DNA of 32,057 nucleotides from Pirellulales bacterium (GTDB taxonomy: Bacteria; Planctomycetota; Planctomycetia; Pirellulales; UBA1268): positions 1-32,057 of the forward strand of contig JAFMIU010000039.1 in assembly GCA_017853835.1 (NCBI GenBank), given 5' to 3'. Positions 15,078 through 23,262 of this stretch are shown here, one piece after another (within the stretch, counting starts at the first letter, position 1; the number at the start of each line of letters is the position of its first letter). The position numbers were made by a program, and so were the translations under genes. The notes under the pieces were generated by a model, which ran no database searches, was not told where the DNA came from, and was given only the letters and a program-made list of their open reading frames with translations.

Positions 15078-16076
15078 TCATGGCGCCGACGATCCGTCAT
15101 GCGCCCCGATCGGCTCCCGGACATGCGTCCAGTCGAGCGCCACGTCGAGCCACGGGGCATCGTGCGTGGGCCAGCCGGTGCTGACCCGATCCACGCCCGT
15201 CGCGGCGATGGCGGCCACCGTGTCGGGGCGAATGCCCCCCGATGCCTCGAGGATCACCGACGGGGCCAGCCTGTTTCTCGCTTCGACACAACGGCGGAGT
15301 TCCGAGGCCTCCATGTTGTCGAGCAGCACGATGTCGGGGCTGCAGGCGAGCACCGATTCAAGGTCGCTGCCAGAATCGATTTCCACCTCGACCACCATCG
15401 CCTCCGCACGCTCCGCGGGAAACGTCTTCGTGAGAAAAGCCCGGCCGGTGCGCACCGCATCGGCGGGCGAGCCCCCGTCGGCTGCAGCCAGCGCCGCGAG
15501 ATGGTTGTCTTTGATCAGGATGGCGTCGTAGAGGCCGAGACGGTGGTTCCAGCCGCCACCCATGCGGTGGGCATACTTGTCGAGAAGCCGCCAGCCGGGC
15601 ACGGTCTTGCGGGTGTCGTAGACACGGCAGGACGTTCCCGCCACCGCGTCGACAAGCCGCCGGGTCGCCGTGGCGATCCCCGAGAGCCGCCCGAGAAGGT
15701 TGAGCACGGTTCGCTCGGCCGCGAGAACGCTCCGCGTCGATCCGGCGATGGACGCCACCGTCTGCCCAGCCTCGACCTGATCCCCATCGGCCACGGCCGG
15801 CCGGAAGACCAGCCCCGGATCCGCCACGCGAGCCACCACGGCCGCCGCGGGAAGCCCCGCCACGATCCCCGACCTCCGAGCCACCACGGCCAGCTCGCTC
15901 CGGGCATCCGGGCCGATCAGGCCCACGCTCGTCCAGTCGCACTCGTGCCCGAGATCCTCGAAAAACCAGTCCCGTGCGAGGCGGGCCACGTGGTCGGCCA
16001 GGTGGTCATCCCACACCAGCTGCCGAAAACCGCGGCCAGTGTGGGTGTCGAGAAGGGGCGCCTTGGAATCGCTCAT
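15078..16076 (-). CDS. nadC: Nicotinate-nucleotide pyrophosphorylase (carboxylating), quinolinate phosphoribosyltransferase
   Basis: NadC joins quinolinate to PRPP, releasing CO2 and pyrophosphate, to give nicotinate mononucleotide in de novo NAD synthesis. The protein has 332 residues, longer than the usual 280-300 because of an N-terminal extension of about 25 residues. Diagnostic segments are 'AERTVLNLLGRLSGIAT' (PRPP/quinolinate site), 'YDTRKTVPGWRLLDKYAHRMGGGWNHRLGLYD' split by the conserved Arg, Lys and His, 'AILIKDNHL', 'VEIDSGSDL', 'LLDNM' and 'LEASGGIRPD'. No other NAD-synthesis gene (nadA, nadB) is in the window. It diverges from the helix-hairpin-helix gene across a 77-base gap that must hold both promoters. 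Confidence 0.97.
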   Translation of the reverse strand: MSDSKAPLLDTHTGRGFRQLVWDDHLADHVARLARDWFFEDLGHECDWTSVGLIGPDARSELAVVARRSGIVAGLPAAAVVARVADPGLVFRPAVADGDQVEAGQTVASIAGSTRSVLAAERTVLNLLGRLSGIATATRRLVDAVAGTSCRVYDTRKTVPGWRLLDKYAHRMGGGWNHRLGLYDAILIKDNHLAALAAADGGSPADAVRTGRAFLTKTFPAERAEAMVVEVEIDSGSDLESVLACSPDIVLLDNMEASELRRCVEARNRLAPSVILEASGGIRPDTVAAIAATGVDRVSTGWPTHDAPWLDVALDWTHVREPIGAHDGSSAP

Positions 16077-16153
16077 CGCAGCCTGTCGGGAAACGGAAAC
16101 GGGATGGTTTCGCGTATCCTAACAGGGTGCCAGCCCCTTCAGGGAATCATCCG

Positions 16154-16531
16154 ATGCCGACGGACACCACGGGAGTGATGCCCCGCGCCACTCAGCCCGT
16201 GATCGCCCTCGGTGTTGCCGTGGCCCTGGCGGCGATGGCGGCGTGGTATGCCAGCCTCGGAGGGTTTTCGGGCCGGGTCGTCCGACACGATGACGCCTCC
16301 GCCTCGACCACGGGGTTCACCGTGAATGTCAACGAGGCGGGCCTCGACGAACTGGCGATCCTGCCGGGCCTCGGCCCCGCGACGGCGCAGAGCATCGTGG
16401 ACCATCGTCGCGCCCACGGCCCGTTTGCCACGGTCGACGACCTCCTCGATGTGCCCGGCATCGGGCCGTCGACGCTCGAACGCATCCGACCCCACATCCG
16501 CCCGATCCGTCAACGGCCCCCGGCCCCATGA
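16154..16531 (+). CDS. Membrane-anchored ComEA-like helix-hairpin-helix protein
   Basis: This protein has 125 residues. One membrane helix (about 15-38, [18 protein letters not shown]) is followed by a linker and a ComEA-type double helix-hairpin-helix domain (about 57-118): '[29 protein letters not shown]' and '[22 protein letters not shown]', with the GxGxxxA/T hairpins that contact the DNA backbone. ComEA binds incoming DNA at the membrane in competent bacteria. No comEC or pilus gene is nearby, so a role in uptake is only a possibility. Its stop overlaps the uvrB start (ATGA at 16528-16531), so translation of the two is coupled. ATG 16154 gives a short N-terminus before the helix; the open frame further upstream overlaps nadC on the other strand. 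Confidence 0.9.
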   Translation: MPTDTTGVMPRATQPVIALGVAVALAAMAAWYASLGGFSGRVVRHDDASASTTGFTVNVNEAGLDELAILPGLGPATAQSIVDHRRAHGPFATVDDLLDVPGIGPSTLERIRPHIRPIRQRPPAP

Positions 16532-18606
16532 GCACTCCCTCCGACTTCCGTCCCGGCGTGTTCGACCTCGTGGCTCCGTACGAGCCGGCGGGCGACCAGC
16601 CTGCCGCCATCGACGCGCTCGTGAAGGGCGTGTCGGAGGGACGGGCGTCTCAGGTGCTGATGGGCGTCACCGGATCGGGCAAGACGTTCACGATGGCCAA
16701 CGTCATCGCCCGCGTCGGACGCCCCACGCTCGTGCTGTCGCACAACAAAACGCTCGCCGCGCAGCTCTATGCCGAGTTTCGCGACTTCTTTCCTCACAAC
16801 GCCGTCCATTACTTCGTCAGCTACTACGACTACTACCAGCCGGAAGCCTACATCCCGCAGCGCGACATCTACATCGAGAAGGATGCCGCGATCAACAAGG
16901 AGATCGACCGGCTCCGACTCGCCGCAACGAGCGCCCTCGTCAGCCGCCGCGACGTGGTCGTGGTGGCGAGCGTGTCGTGCATCTACGGCCTCGGTTCGCC
17001 CGACGACTACCGGGCGATGGTGGTGCGGCTCGCAAGCGGCACGACGCTCTCCCGCGACCAGTTGCTCGAACAGCTCGTGGCCGTGCACTACGAGCGCACC
17101 GACGTGGCCCTCGACCGCGGGAAGTTCCGCGTGCGGGGCGATTCCGTCGACATCTGGCCCCCCTACGACGAGCTGGCCTGCCGCGTGGAGTTTTGGGGCG
17201 ACACGATCGAGAGCATCGCGATCATCCATCCCACGAGCGGCGAGGTCGCCGCAAGGAAGGACGAGATGTATTTCTATCCCGCCCGCCACTTCGTGATGCC
17301 CGAGGACCGCATCAAGGCGGCGGTCTCCTCGATCAAGAATGAACTGGACCAGCGGCTCGAGGAACTCCGAAGCCAGGGCAAGCTCCTGGAGGCCCAGCGG
17401 CTCAACGCCCGCACCCGATTCGACATCGAGATGCTCATGGAGGCGGGGTTCTGCCCGGGCATCGAAAACTATTCCCGACCGCTGTCGGGCCGCGCCCCTG
17501 GGAGCACCCCGACGACCCTCTTCAACTACTTTCCCGACGACTTCCTCTTCTTCGTCGACGAGTCGCACGTGACGGTGCCGCAGGTTCGCGGCATGTATGC
17601 CGGCGACCGAAGTCGGAAGATGACGCTCGTCGATCATGGTTTCCGACTTCCCAGCGCGCTCGACAACCGGCCGCTCATGTTCGATGAATGGGAGAAGCGG
17701 CTGCACCAGACGGTCTACGTGTCGGCGACGCCAGGGCTCTGGGAACTCGACCGCACCGGCGGCGAGGTGGTGGAGCAGGTGATCCGTCCCACCGGCCTGC
17801 TCGACCCGGTGATCGAGATCGTGCCCGCCAAGCAGCAGGTGGTGCATCTCTCCGGCGAGATCGACACGGTGGTGGCAGCCGGGCAGCGGGTGCTCGTGAC
17901 GACGCTCACCAAAAAGCTGGCCGAAGATCTTTCCGCCTACTTCCAGGAGCGGAAGGTGCGGTGCCGCTGGCTCCACAGCGAACTCGACGCCTTCGAGCGG
18001 GTGGAACTCCTGCGGGACCTTCGCCAGGGCGCCTTCGACGTGCTCGTGGGCGTGAACCTGCTCCGGGAAGGGCTCGACCTCCCCGAGGTGTCGCTCGTGG
18101 CGATCCTCGACGCCGATAAGGAGGGCTTCTTGCGGAGCGAGACGTCGCTCATGCAGACGATCGGGCGTTCCGCTCGCAACGTCGACGCCCGCGTGATCCT
18201 CTATGCCGACACCGTGACCGAATCGATGCAGCAGGCCATCGACGAAACGCGGCGACGAAGGGCCTTGCAGGAGGCCTACAACCGCGAGCATGGCATCACC
18301 CCCGAAACCATCCGCAAGGAGATCCGAGCCGGGATCGAGGCCGAGGCGACGTCTCGGGCCGTGGCCTTCGAGGCCGTGGCAGTGAGCGACGACACACGGC
18401 GGCGCACGGCCGAGGTGCTCGAGCAGCTGGAGTCCGACATGATGCAGGCGGCCGCGGAACTCGACTTTGAACGGGCGGCGAGGATTCGTGACGAAATCGC
18501 ATCGCTCCGCGACGGAAAGCCCTCACGGGGCCGGGCCGGCGGCCCGCGCGGCCGAAAGGGCAGGGGAGGGGGCGGCGGCCGAATCCCGAAACCAAAATCG
18601 ATCTGA
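16528..18606 (+). CDS. uvrB: Excinuclease ABC subunit B
   Basis: This protein has 692 residues, the usual size. UvrB is the damage-verifying helicase of nucleotide excision repair; it receives lesions from UvrA and recruits UvrC. Visible are Walker [10 protein letters not shown] (45-53), the beta-hairpin '[12 protein letters not shown]' (about 95-106), '[11 protein letters not shown]' (DEAD-like box), motif V '[15 protein letters not shown]', motif VI 'QTIGRSARN' and a C-terminal UVR domain '[24 protein letters not shown]' split around 630-655. The tail after this is Gly/Arg/Lys-rich ('[11 protein letters not shown]'), longer and more basic than usual. No uvrA or uvrC is in the window. It is coupled to the upstream helix-hairpin-helix gene, and the histidine kinase follows after 20 bases. 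Confidence 0.99.
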   Translation: MSTPSDFRPGVFDLVAPYEPAGDQPAAIDALVKGVSEGRASQVLMGVTGSGKTFTMANVIARVGRPTLVLSHNKTLAAQLYAEFRDFFPHNAVHYFVSYYDYYQPEAYIPQRDIYIEKDAAINKEIDRLRLAATSALVSRRDVVVVASVSCIYGLGSPDDYRAMVVRLASGTTLSRDQLLEQLVAVHYERTDVALDRGKFRVRGDSVDIWPPYDELACRVEFWGDTIESIAIIHPTSGEVAARKDEMYFYPARHFVMPEDRIKAAVSSIKNELDQRLEELRSQGKLLEAQRLNARTRFDIEMLMEAGFCPGIENYSRPLSGRAPGSTPTTLFNYFPDDFLFFVDESHVTVPQVRGMYAGDRSRKMTLVDHGFRLPSALDNRPLMFDEWEKRLHQTVYVSATPGLWELDRTGGEVVEQVIRPTGLLDPVIEIVPAKQQVVHLSGEIDTVVAAGQRVLVTTLTKKLAEDLSAYFQERKVRCRWLHSELDAFERVELLRDLRQGAFDVLVGVNLLREGLDLPEVSLVAILDADKEGFLRSETSLMQTIGRSARNVDARVILYADTVTESMQQAIDETRRRRALQEAYNREHGITPETIRKEIRAGIEAEATSRAVAFEAVAVSDDTRRRTAEVLEQLESDMMQAAAELDFERAARIRDEIASLRDGKPSRGRAGGPRGRKGRGGGGGRIPKPKSI

Positions 18607-18626
18607 CATGCTTTTGAAGTGATGCC

Positions 18627-19679
18627 ATGAACGCCAACCACCGCGCTCCTCCACCCGCTCTTTCGGCGCCGGCCGATCCTGCGGCCATGCTGGAGGCGAT
18701 GCTGCAGGCTTCGGAAGACCTGATCGTCGTGGTAGACCGCGACTACCGCGTGCAGTTCGTGAACCGCACGAGCGACGCAGCCGAAGCGGCCGCCTCCGTG
18801 ATCGGCCAGAGCATCTTCACCTTCACGCTCGGCGACTCGTCCGATCGCCTCAAGACCGCGATCGACGCGGTGTTCCGCACGGGAGAGCGCCAGACCTTGG
18901 AGGCTCGGGCCCGAGACCTGCAGGGGGGCGTGCACGATTTCCGGGTGCATGCGGCGGCAATCGTCGCCAACGGCACCAGGACCGCCGTCGTGATCACCGG
19001 CGAAGACATCACCGACCTCAAACGCTCCGAATCACAGCTCCAACGCGACCAGTGGGTGCTGCGTCGCCTCCTCGAGATCCAGGAGAAGGAGCGACAGCTC
19101 ATTTCGTATGAGATTCACGACGGCCTGGCCCAGTATGTGGCCAGCGCCATCATGCATCTCGAGGCCGCCGCCCACGCCCACCCCGACAGCCGCGAACTGA
19201 CCGACGGCATCCGGCTGGTGAGGGCCGCCGCCGAAGAGGCTCGTCGGCTCATCGGCGGCCTGCGACCGCCGGCCCTCGATGAACTCGGGATCGTGGATGC
19301 CATCGAATCGCTCGTCGCCGACGCCCGACTCGAGGTTCCGAGCATCACCTTCGAGCATCGCCTCCCGGACGATCGACTGCCGCCCGACGTTGAAACGACG
19401 ATCTTTCGGATCGTTCAAGAGTCGCTCTCGAACGTCCGCAAGCACGCTGCCGCGCGGAAGGCGGAGGTGCAGATGATCTGGCAGCCCGAGGGCATCCGTG
19501 TGCGGGTGCACGACAACGGCCGCGGCTTCGATCCGAGCCAGGTCCCCACGACGCGGTTCGGGCTCGAGGGCATCCGCCAGCGCTGCCGTCTTCTCGGCAT
19601 CGAGCCGACGATCACCTCCGCCCCCCGCAAGGGCACCACCGTCGAGGTGCTTCTGCCCGTCGACGCCTCGACAGGCTGA
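18627..19679 (+). CDS. Cytoplasmic PAS sensor histidine kinase (NarL/DesK-type, HisKA_3)
   Basis: This protein has 350 residues with no membrane helix. A PAS domain spans about 20-130 ('DLIVVVDRDYRVQFVNRTSD'), and the HisKA_3 phosphoacceptor helix has His164 in YEIHDGLAQ. The HATPase domain follows, with the N box 'RIVQESLSNVRKHA' (Asn259) and G1 box 'VHDNGRGFD' (Asp286), then 'FGLEGIRQRC' and 'GTTVEVLLP'. Kinases of this class phosphorylate NarL-type response regulators with a helix-turn-helix domain, and none is adjacent. The gene starts 20 bases after uvrB and may share its transcript; it ends tail-to-tail with the next gene, with only 7 bases between the stops. The PAS signal cannot be predicted; a soluble location suggests an internal cue such as redox state or a small ligand. 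Confidence 0.93.
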   Translation: MNANHRAPPPALSAPADPAAMLEAMLQASEDLIVVVDRDYRVQFVNRTSDAAEAAASVIGQSIFTFTLGDSSDRLKTAIDAVFRTGERQTLEARARDLQGGVHDFRVHAAAIVANGTRTAVVITGEDITDLKRSESQLQRDQWVLRRLLEIQEKERQLISYEIHDGLAQYVASAIMHLEAAAHAHPDSRELTDGIRLVRAAAEEARRLIGGLRPPALDELGIVDAIESLVADARLEVPSITFEHRLPDDRLPPDVETTIFRIVQESLSNVRKHAAARKAEVQMIWQPEGIRVRVHDNGRGFDPSQVPTTRFGLEGIRQRCRLLGIEPTITSAPRKGTTVEVLLPVDASTG

Positions 19680-19686
19680 CCTCGCG

Positions 19687-19956
19687 TCAGGCCGCCGACT
19701 TCCTCAGGCCTTCGATCGACCGACCGAGCCGACGGCGCCCGCCGGTCGACGTGCCGCCGGCCACCGGAACGGTGGAGCTCTCGAGCACGGTGGGCTGCTT
19801 GGTCACACCGAGGCGATCACGAAGCGTCTGGGCGAGTTGGGCACCGAGATCCTCGTCACGGCTGCGGGTGCCGATGTCTTCGAACGCATCGGCCACGCCG
19901 AGCACGACCGCATGACGAACGCCTTCCCGCACCCACTGAAAGAAACTCATGGTCAT
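19687..19956 (-). CDS. Small protein of unknown function
   Basis: This protein has 89 residues and begins MTMSFFQWVREGVRHAVVLG. The N-terminal part (about 1-60) is predicted helical with an amphipathic character and ends in 'LAQTLRDRLGV'; the last 30 residues are Gly/Arg-rich and disordered. GGAG on the minus strand, five bases before the ATG at 19956, supports this start over the internal ATG at 19950. I recognise no family but have an impression of similar short proteins in planctomycetes. It lies 118 bases downstream of the FHA-GAF-PP2C phosphatase on the same strand. Codon use and the Shine-Dalgarno site favour a real gene, but homology has not been checked. Confidence 0.6.
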   Translation of the reverse strand: MTMSFFQWVREGVRHAVVLGVADAFEDIGTRSRDEDLGAQLAQTLRDRLGVTKQPTVLESSTVPVAGGTSTGGRRRLGRSIEGLRKSAA

Positions 19957-20074
19957 CGTCTCCGAAACGGCCGCCTCGAGCCCGGCCCCGAACGTGTCGC
20001 GGGCCCCATGCTTGTCGTATCGGCGGCCGAACGCGACGGCTGCACCCGCCAGGCCGGCGTGACACCATGGCACT

Positions 20075-21775
20075 CTAGGAAGGCTCTGCGGGCTTCGGGG
20101 GCTTGGCAGACCGCGTGATGCAGACCAGGCAGATGTCGTCGCTCTGCGGCTGGCCGGCGGTGTGGGCGGCCACGTCGTCGAGGATCGCACGCCCCGCCGC
20201 TTGGGCTCCCGAAGCGGCACCAGCCAACGCGGTCTCGAGCCTCGTGAACCCGTAGCACTCCTGACCGGCATCGAGCGCCTCGCTGATGCCATCCGTGCAG
20301 AGCACGAGCGTCGTGCCGGGTTCGAGGGGAACCTCGCAGGTGCGAAACTCGCCTCCGGCGGCCATGCCGAGAGGCAGCCCCCCCAGGTCGCCCGCCACGG
20401 CCCGCACGCCTCGCGCATCCCGAAGAAACACGGGAAGATGTCCCGCATTGCAGACCGTGGCGACATGCCGCGTGGTGTCGAGCACCATCACCACCAGCGT
20501 GGCGAATCGATCATCCCAGCCGCCTCGGAGAAAGCTCTCGTTGATCCGGGCGACCGCCACCCCGAGATCTCGCTCGCTCGCCAGGCAATACCGCACGTCG
20601 GCCGACAGGGCCGCCATCAAGAGCGCCGCCGCCACGCCCTTGCCGGAGACGTCGGCCAGCACGATCGCGAGACGTTCGTCGGCGAGGGGAACGTAGGCGA
20701 AGAAATCCCCGCCGACATGCCTCGCCGCTTCGTAGTAGTCGAAGACCTCGTAGCCCGTCACCTCCGGCGGTCGCGCGGGCAGCAGGCCCTGCTGCACGCG
20801 GTGGGCGAGTTCGAGATCACGGTTGAGCTGCTCCCGCGCCACCCGCTCATCTTGGGCGAGCGCCTGTTCGATCGCCTGCGCCGCCTGACCGGCCACCCCG
20901 GCCAGAACATCGAGGTCGGCCGCCTCGAAGCCGTTGAGCACGTCTCGGGAATCGACCTGCACCACCCCCAGGAGGCCGCCGTCGCCCCGAACGACCGGCA
21001 CGCACATGACCGACCGGATCCGGCAGTCGAGCACGCTTTCGTTGTCACGAAACCGGCTGTCGACCGATGCGTCGGCCGAGAGGATCGCCCGTCGTGTTTC
21101 CGACACCATCGTGACAAGGGAGAGGCTGATGCGCTGCGGGCCGGTGTCGGCGCCCGCCTTGGCCCGCTGCGCCCGCACCACGAGCCGGCCCGAGTGCGGA
21201 TCGACGAGAAGCACGAAGCCCCGCTCGGCCTGCGGAAACACCTCGAGCAGGCCGTCGAGGAGTCGCGGCAAGACGTCGTCGAGCGACACCGACGCCCCGA
21301 TGGCCCGATGCAGGCCGAGCACCGCCCGCAGCTTCGCTTCGGCATGCTCGCCGAGGGCCTCCCCGCTCGCCGGGAGATCGAGCTGCGACATGATGATTCC
21401 GGCCGCCGACTCCTCGTCGAGCACCACGTGCCCCGTGGCCGAGACCGCGCCGGCGTTCGTCGAACCGCTTCGCTGACGGCGACGCCCCGTGGCGAGAAAC
21501 TCGAATCGCTGCCCGCAGATGCTGATCTCGTCACCATCATCGAGCCGGTGCCGCGTGGCGATCATCTGCCCGTTCACGAACGTGCCGTTGCGACTTTTGA
21601 GGTCTTCGACGAACGCACCGTCTGTCGAGAGCGTCACGACGGCATGCTGGCGGCTGACCGATGCCGAATCGAGCACGATGTCGCAGCCGGGATGTCTGCC
21701 GATCACGTTTCGCCCCTCGGCCAGTGGAAACCTGGCGAGACGACGGCCGCCGGAAGAAAGGTCAAGGGAGGGCAC
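20075..21775 (-). CDS. FHA-GAF-PP2C (SpoIIE/RsbU-type) serine phosphatase
   Basis: This protein has 566 residues and is soluble. An FHA domain (about 15-98) has the phosphothreonine-binding residues Arg27 in 'GRHPG', Ser41-Arg42-x-His44 and Asn63-Gly64 in 'SRNGTFVNG'. A GAF domain (about 150-310) shows 'RSVMCVPVVRGDGGLLGVVQVDS'. A coiled-coil linker ends 'LELAHRVQQGLLP'. The PP2C-type domain (about 330-560) keeps its metal-binding aspartates in 'GGDFFAY', 'LADVSGKG', 'CTDGISEAL' and 'QSDDICL'. RsbU/SpoIIE-like phosphatases dephosphorylate anti-sigma-factor antagonists, and the FHA domain suggests input from a Ser/Thr kinase; no kinase, anti-sigma factor or antagonist is in the window. A promoter should lie between 21776 and tRNA-Gln. 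Confidence 0.95.
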   Translation of the reverse strand: MPSLDLSSGGRRLARFPLAEGRNVIGRHPGCDIVLDSASVSRQHAVVTLSTDGAFVEDLKSRNGTFVNGQMIATRHRLDDGDEISICGQRFEFLATGRRRQRSGSTNAGAVSATGHVVLDEESAAGIIMSQLDLPASGEALGEHAEAKLRAVLGLHRAIGASVSLDDVLPRLLDGLLEVFPQAERGFVLLVDPHSGRLVVRAQRAKAGADTGPQRISLSLVTMVSETRRAILSADASVDSRFRDNESVLDCRIRSVMCVPVVRGDGGLLGVVQVDSRDVLNGFEAADLDVLAGVAGQAAQAIEQALAQDERVAREQLNRDLELAHRVQQGLLPARPPEVTGYEVFDYYEAARHVGGDFFAYVPLADERLAIVLADVSGKGVAAALLMAALSADVRYCLASERDLGVAVARINESFLRGGWDDRFATLVVMVLDTTRHVATVCNAGHLPVFLRDARGVRAVAGDLGGLPLGMAAGGEFRTCEVPLEPGTTLVLCTDGISEALDAGQECYGFTRLETALAGAASGAQAAGRAILDDVAAHTAGQPQSDDICLVCITRSAKPPKPAEPS

Positions 21776-21902
21776 GGGTCGAGGGAAAGGGGGTGGCGTG
21801 TTTGGGCAGCGACGGCACGACGAACCGTCGCTTTCCCGTGCTCGGCCGGACCGAGATTGCCCGTCCCGGCCGACGCAGGTACTCTGACGTTTTCCGTCGC
21901 AC

Positions 21903-21973
21903 TGGGGAATGGTGTAACGGTAGCACGACTGGCTCTGAACCAGTTAGTCTAGGTTCGAATCCTAGTTCCCCAG
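21903..21973 (+). tRNA. tRNA-Gln (anticodon CTG)
   Basis: The 71-base cloverleaf has acceptor TGGGGAA/TTCCCCA with discriminator G, anticodon stem ACTGG/CCAGT around CTCTGAA (anticodon CTG, codon CAG) and T-arm CTAGG-TTCGAAT-CCTAG. No CCA is encoded. A U1-A72 first pair is typical of glutamine tRNAs. Confidence 0.96.
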
Positions 21974-21994
21974 CTTTAAACCTCACGCGCCGGT

Positions 21995-22135
21995 GGGCTT
22001 GCCTTGCGGGAAGCGACGCCCAGCGAGGGGCTTACCTTGCGGGAAGCGACGCCCAGCGAGGGGCTTACCTTGCGGGAAGCGACGCCCAGCGAGGGGCTTG
22101 CCTTGCGGGAAGCGACGCCCAGCGAGGGGCTTACC
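21995..22135 (+). repeat. Short tandem repeat, 33-bp unit, four copies plus a partial
   Basis: The unit starts GGGCTTACCTTGCGGGAAGC and continues GACGCCCAGCGAG. It begins at 21995, 22028, 22061 and 22094, and a partial copy follows at 22127. Units differ only by A/G in 'CTTRCC' and by the first base context. Each contains a small GCCC / GGGC hairpin across the unit junction. Since 33 is a multiple of three, the frame of the downstream gene stays open and would add 'LREATPSEGLT' repeats, but those are read only because of the period. The array separates tRNA-Gln from the adenylate cyclase gene. Confidence 0.93.
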
Positions 22136-22150
22136 GTTATCCTGAACCCC

Positions 22151-23230
22151 ATGACGGCGCCCCTTCATCGCGTTCTTCTCATCGACGACCAGGCCATGAT
22201 CGGCGAGGCCGTGCGCCGGTTGCTCGCAGGCCAGCCCGACATCGTCTTCGACTTCTGCCGCGACTGGACGCAGGCTGTCGAGGCTGCCACCGCCTTCCAG
22301 CCGACCGTGATCCTCCAGGACCTGATCATGCCCGGCATCAACGGGCTCGAGATGGTGGGGCACTTCCGACGAAATGAGGCGACGGCCCAGGTGCCGATCA
22401 TCGTCCTCTCGGCTCGTGAAGAGCCGGTCGTGAAGGCCAAACTGCTCGATTCAGGGGCCAGCGACTATCTCGTGAAACTCCCGGACCAGGTCGAGCTCAT
22501 TGCCCGCATCCGCGTCCACTCTGATGGGTACCGGCGGCTGCTCGAACGCAACGCCGCGTTCACCCAGCTCGAGCAGTCGCTTGCTGAACTCGGCCGCGAG
22601 CGGGAGAAGTCGGAACGATTGCTTCGCAGCATCCTCCCGGAGTCGATCGCCGAGCGACTGAAAAACGGCGAATCGACCATCGCTGAAAGCTTTCCTGAAG
22701 TGACGGTGCTGTTTGCCGACCTCAGCGGGTTTACGGAGTTTTCAGAACACGTCGATCCGCAGCACGTGGTCGGCCTCCTCGACGAGATCTTTTCCACCTT
22801 CGACCATCTCGCCCACGCCCATGGCGTGGAGAAGATCAAGACGATCGGCGATGCCTACATGGCGGTGTCTGGACTTCCAATGCCGCGACGCGACCACGCC
22901 GAGGCGATGGCGGTGATGGCGATCGGCATGATGGAGGCGTTCCGAAGCCTCATGCGCAGCCGGGGCCTCAGCCTCGAACTTCGCATCGGCATGCACTCTG
23001 GGCCGGTGGCGGCCGGCGTGATCGGCCGACAGAAGTTCACCTACGACCTCTGGGGCGACACCGTCAATCTCGCCAGCCGCATGGAGTCGCACGGGGAGCC
23101 ATCGCGCATCCACGTGTCACCTGCCACGCGGGCCTTGCTCGGCGACGCCTTCCGATTCGCCGATCGGGGCGAGGTGAATGTGAAGGGCCGTGGAACCCTC
23201 CACACGAGCTTCCTGCTGGGACGTGCCTGA
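22151..23230 (+). CDS. Response regulator with class III adenylate cyclase output
   Basis: This protein has 359 residues. The receiver domain (1-125) has acidic pocket Asp12-Asp13, phospho-acceptor Asp57 in 'ILQDLIMPG' and Lys109. A helical linker (about 125-175, 'LEQSLAELGREREKSERLLRSILPESIAERL') leads to a class III cyclase domain (about 178-357). Metal-binding Asp190 ('LFADLSGF') and Asp234 ('TIGDAYM') and the transition-state residues Asn306 and Arg310 ('DTVNLASR') are all present. Purine-selecting positions are Lys230 ('IKTIGD') and Asp299 ('YDLWGD'), the adenylate pattern; guanylate cyclases carry Glu and Cys there. So cAMP is the expected product, controlled by phosphorylation from an unlinked kinase. 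ATG 22151 excludes the 33-bp repeats; the in-frame extension above it is repeat sequence. Confidence 0.94.
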   Translation: MTAPLHRVLLIDDQAMIGEAVRRLLAGQPDIVFDFCRDWTQAVEAATAFQPTVILQDLIMPGINGLEMVGHFRRNEATAQVPIIVLSAREEPVVKAKLLDSGASDYLVKLPDQVELIARIRVHSDGYRRLLERNAAFTQLEQSLAELGREREKSERLLRSILPESIAERLKNGESTIAESFPEVTVLFADLSGFTEFSEHVDPQHVVGLLDEIFSTFDHLAHAHGVEKIKTIGDAYMAVSGLPMPRRDHAEAMAVMAIGMMEAFRSLMRSRGLSLELRIGMHSGPVAAGVIGRQKFTYDLWGDTVNLASRMESHGEPSRIHVSPATRALLGDAFRFADRGEVNVKGRGTLHTSFLLGRA

Positions 23231-23262
23231 CGCCGTGCTCGACACGCCCCGCGGCCGTGATC

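Noticed and set aside
20162..21952. A 596-codon plus-strand frame opposite the FHA-GAF-PP2C gene
   Set aside because: It is antisense to a gene with intact domains and catalytic residues, and its end runs into tRNA-Gln.
21995..22135. CRISPR array
   Set aside because: The units are directly joined with no unique spacers, and no cas gene is present. The 230-bp array and the tRNA-spacer palindromes fail for the same reason.
22004..22150. An N-terminal 'REATPSEGLT' repeat domain on the adenylate cyclase
   Set aside because: It is the in-frame reading of the 33-bp tandem repeat; the receiver domain begins normally at the ATG at 22151.
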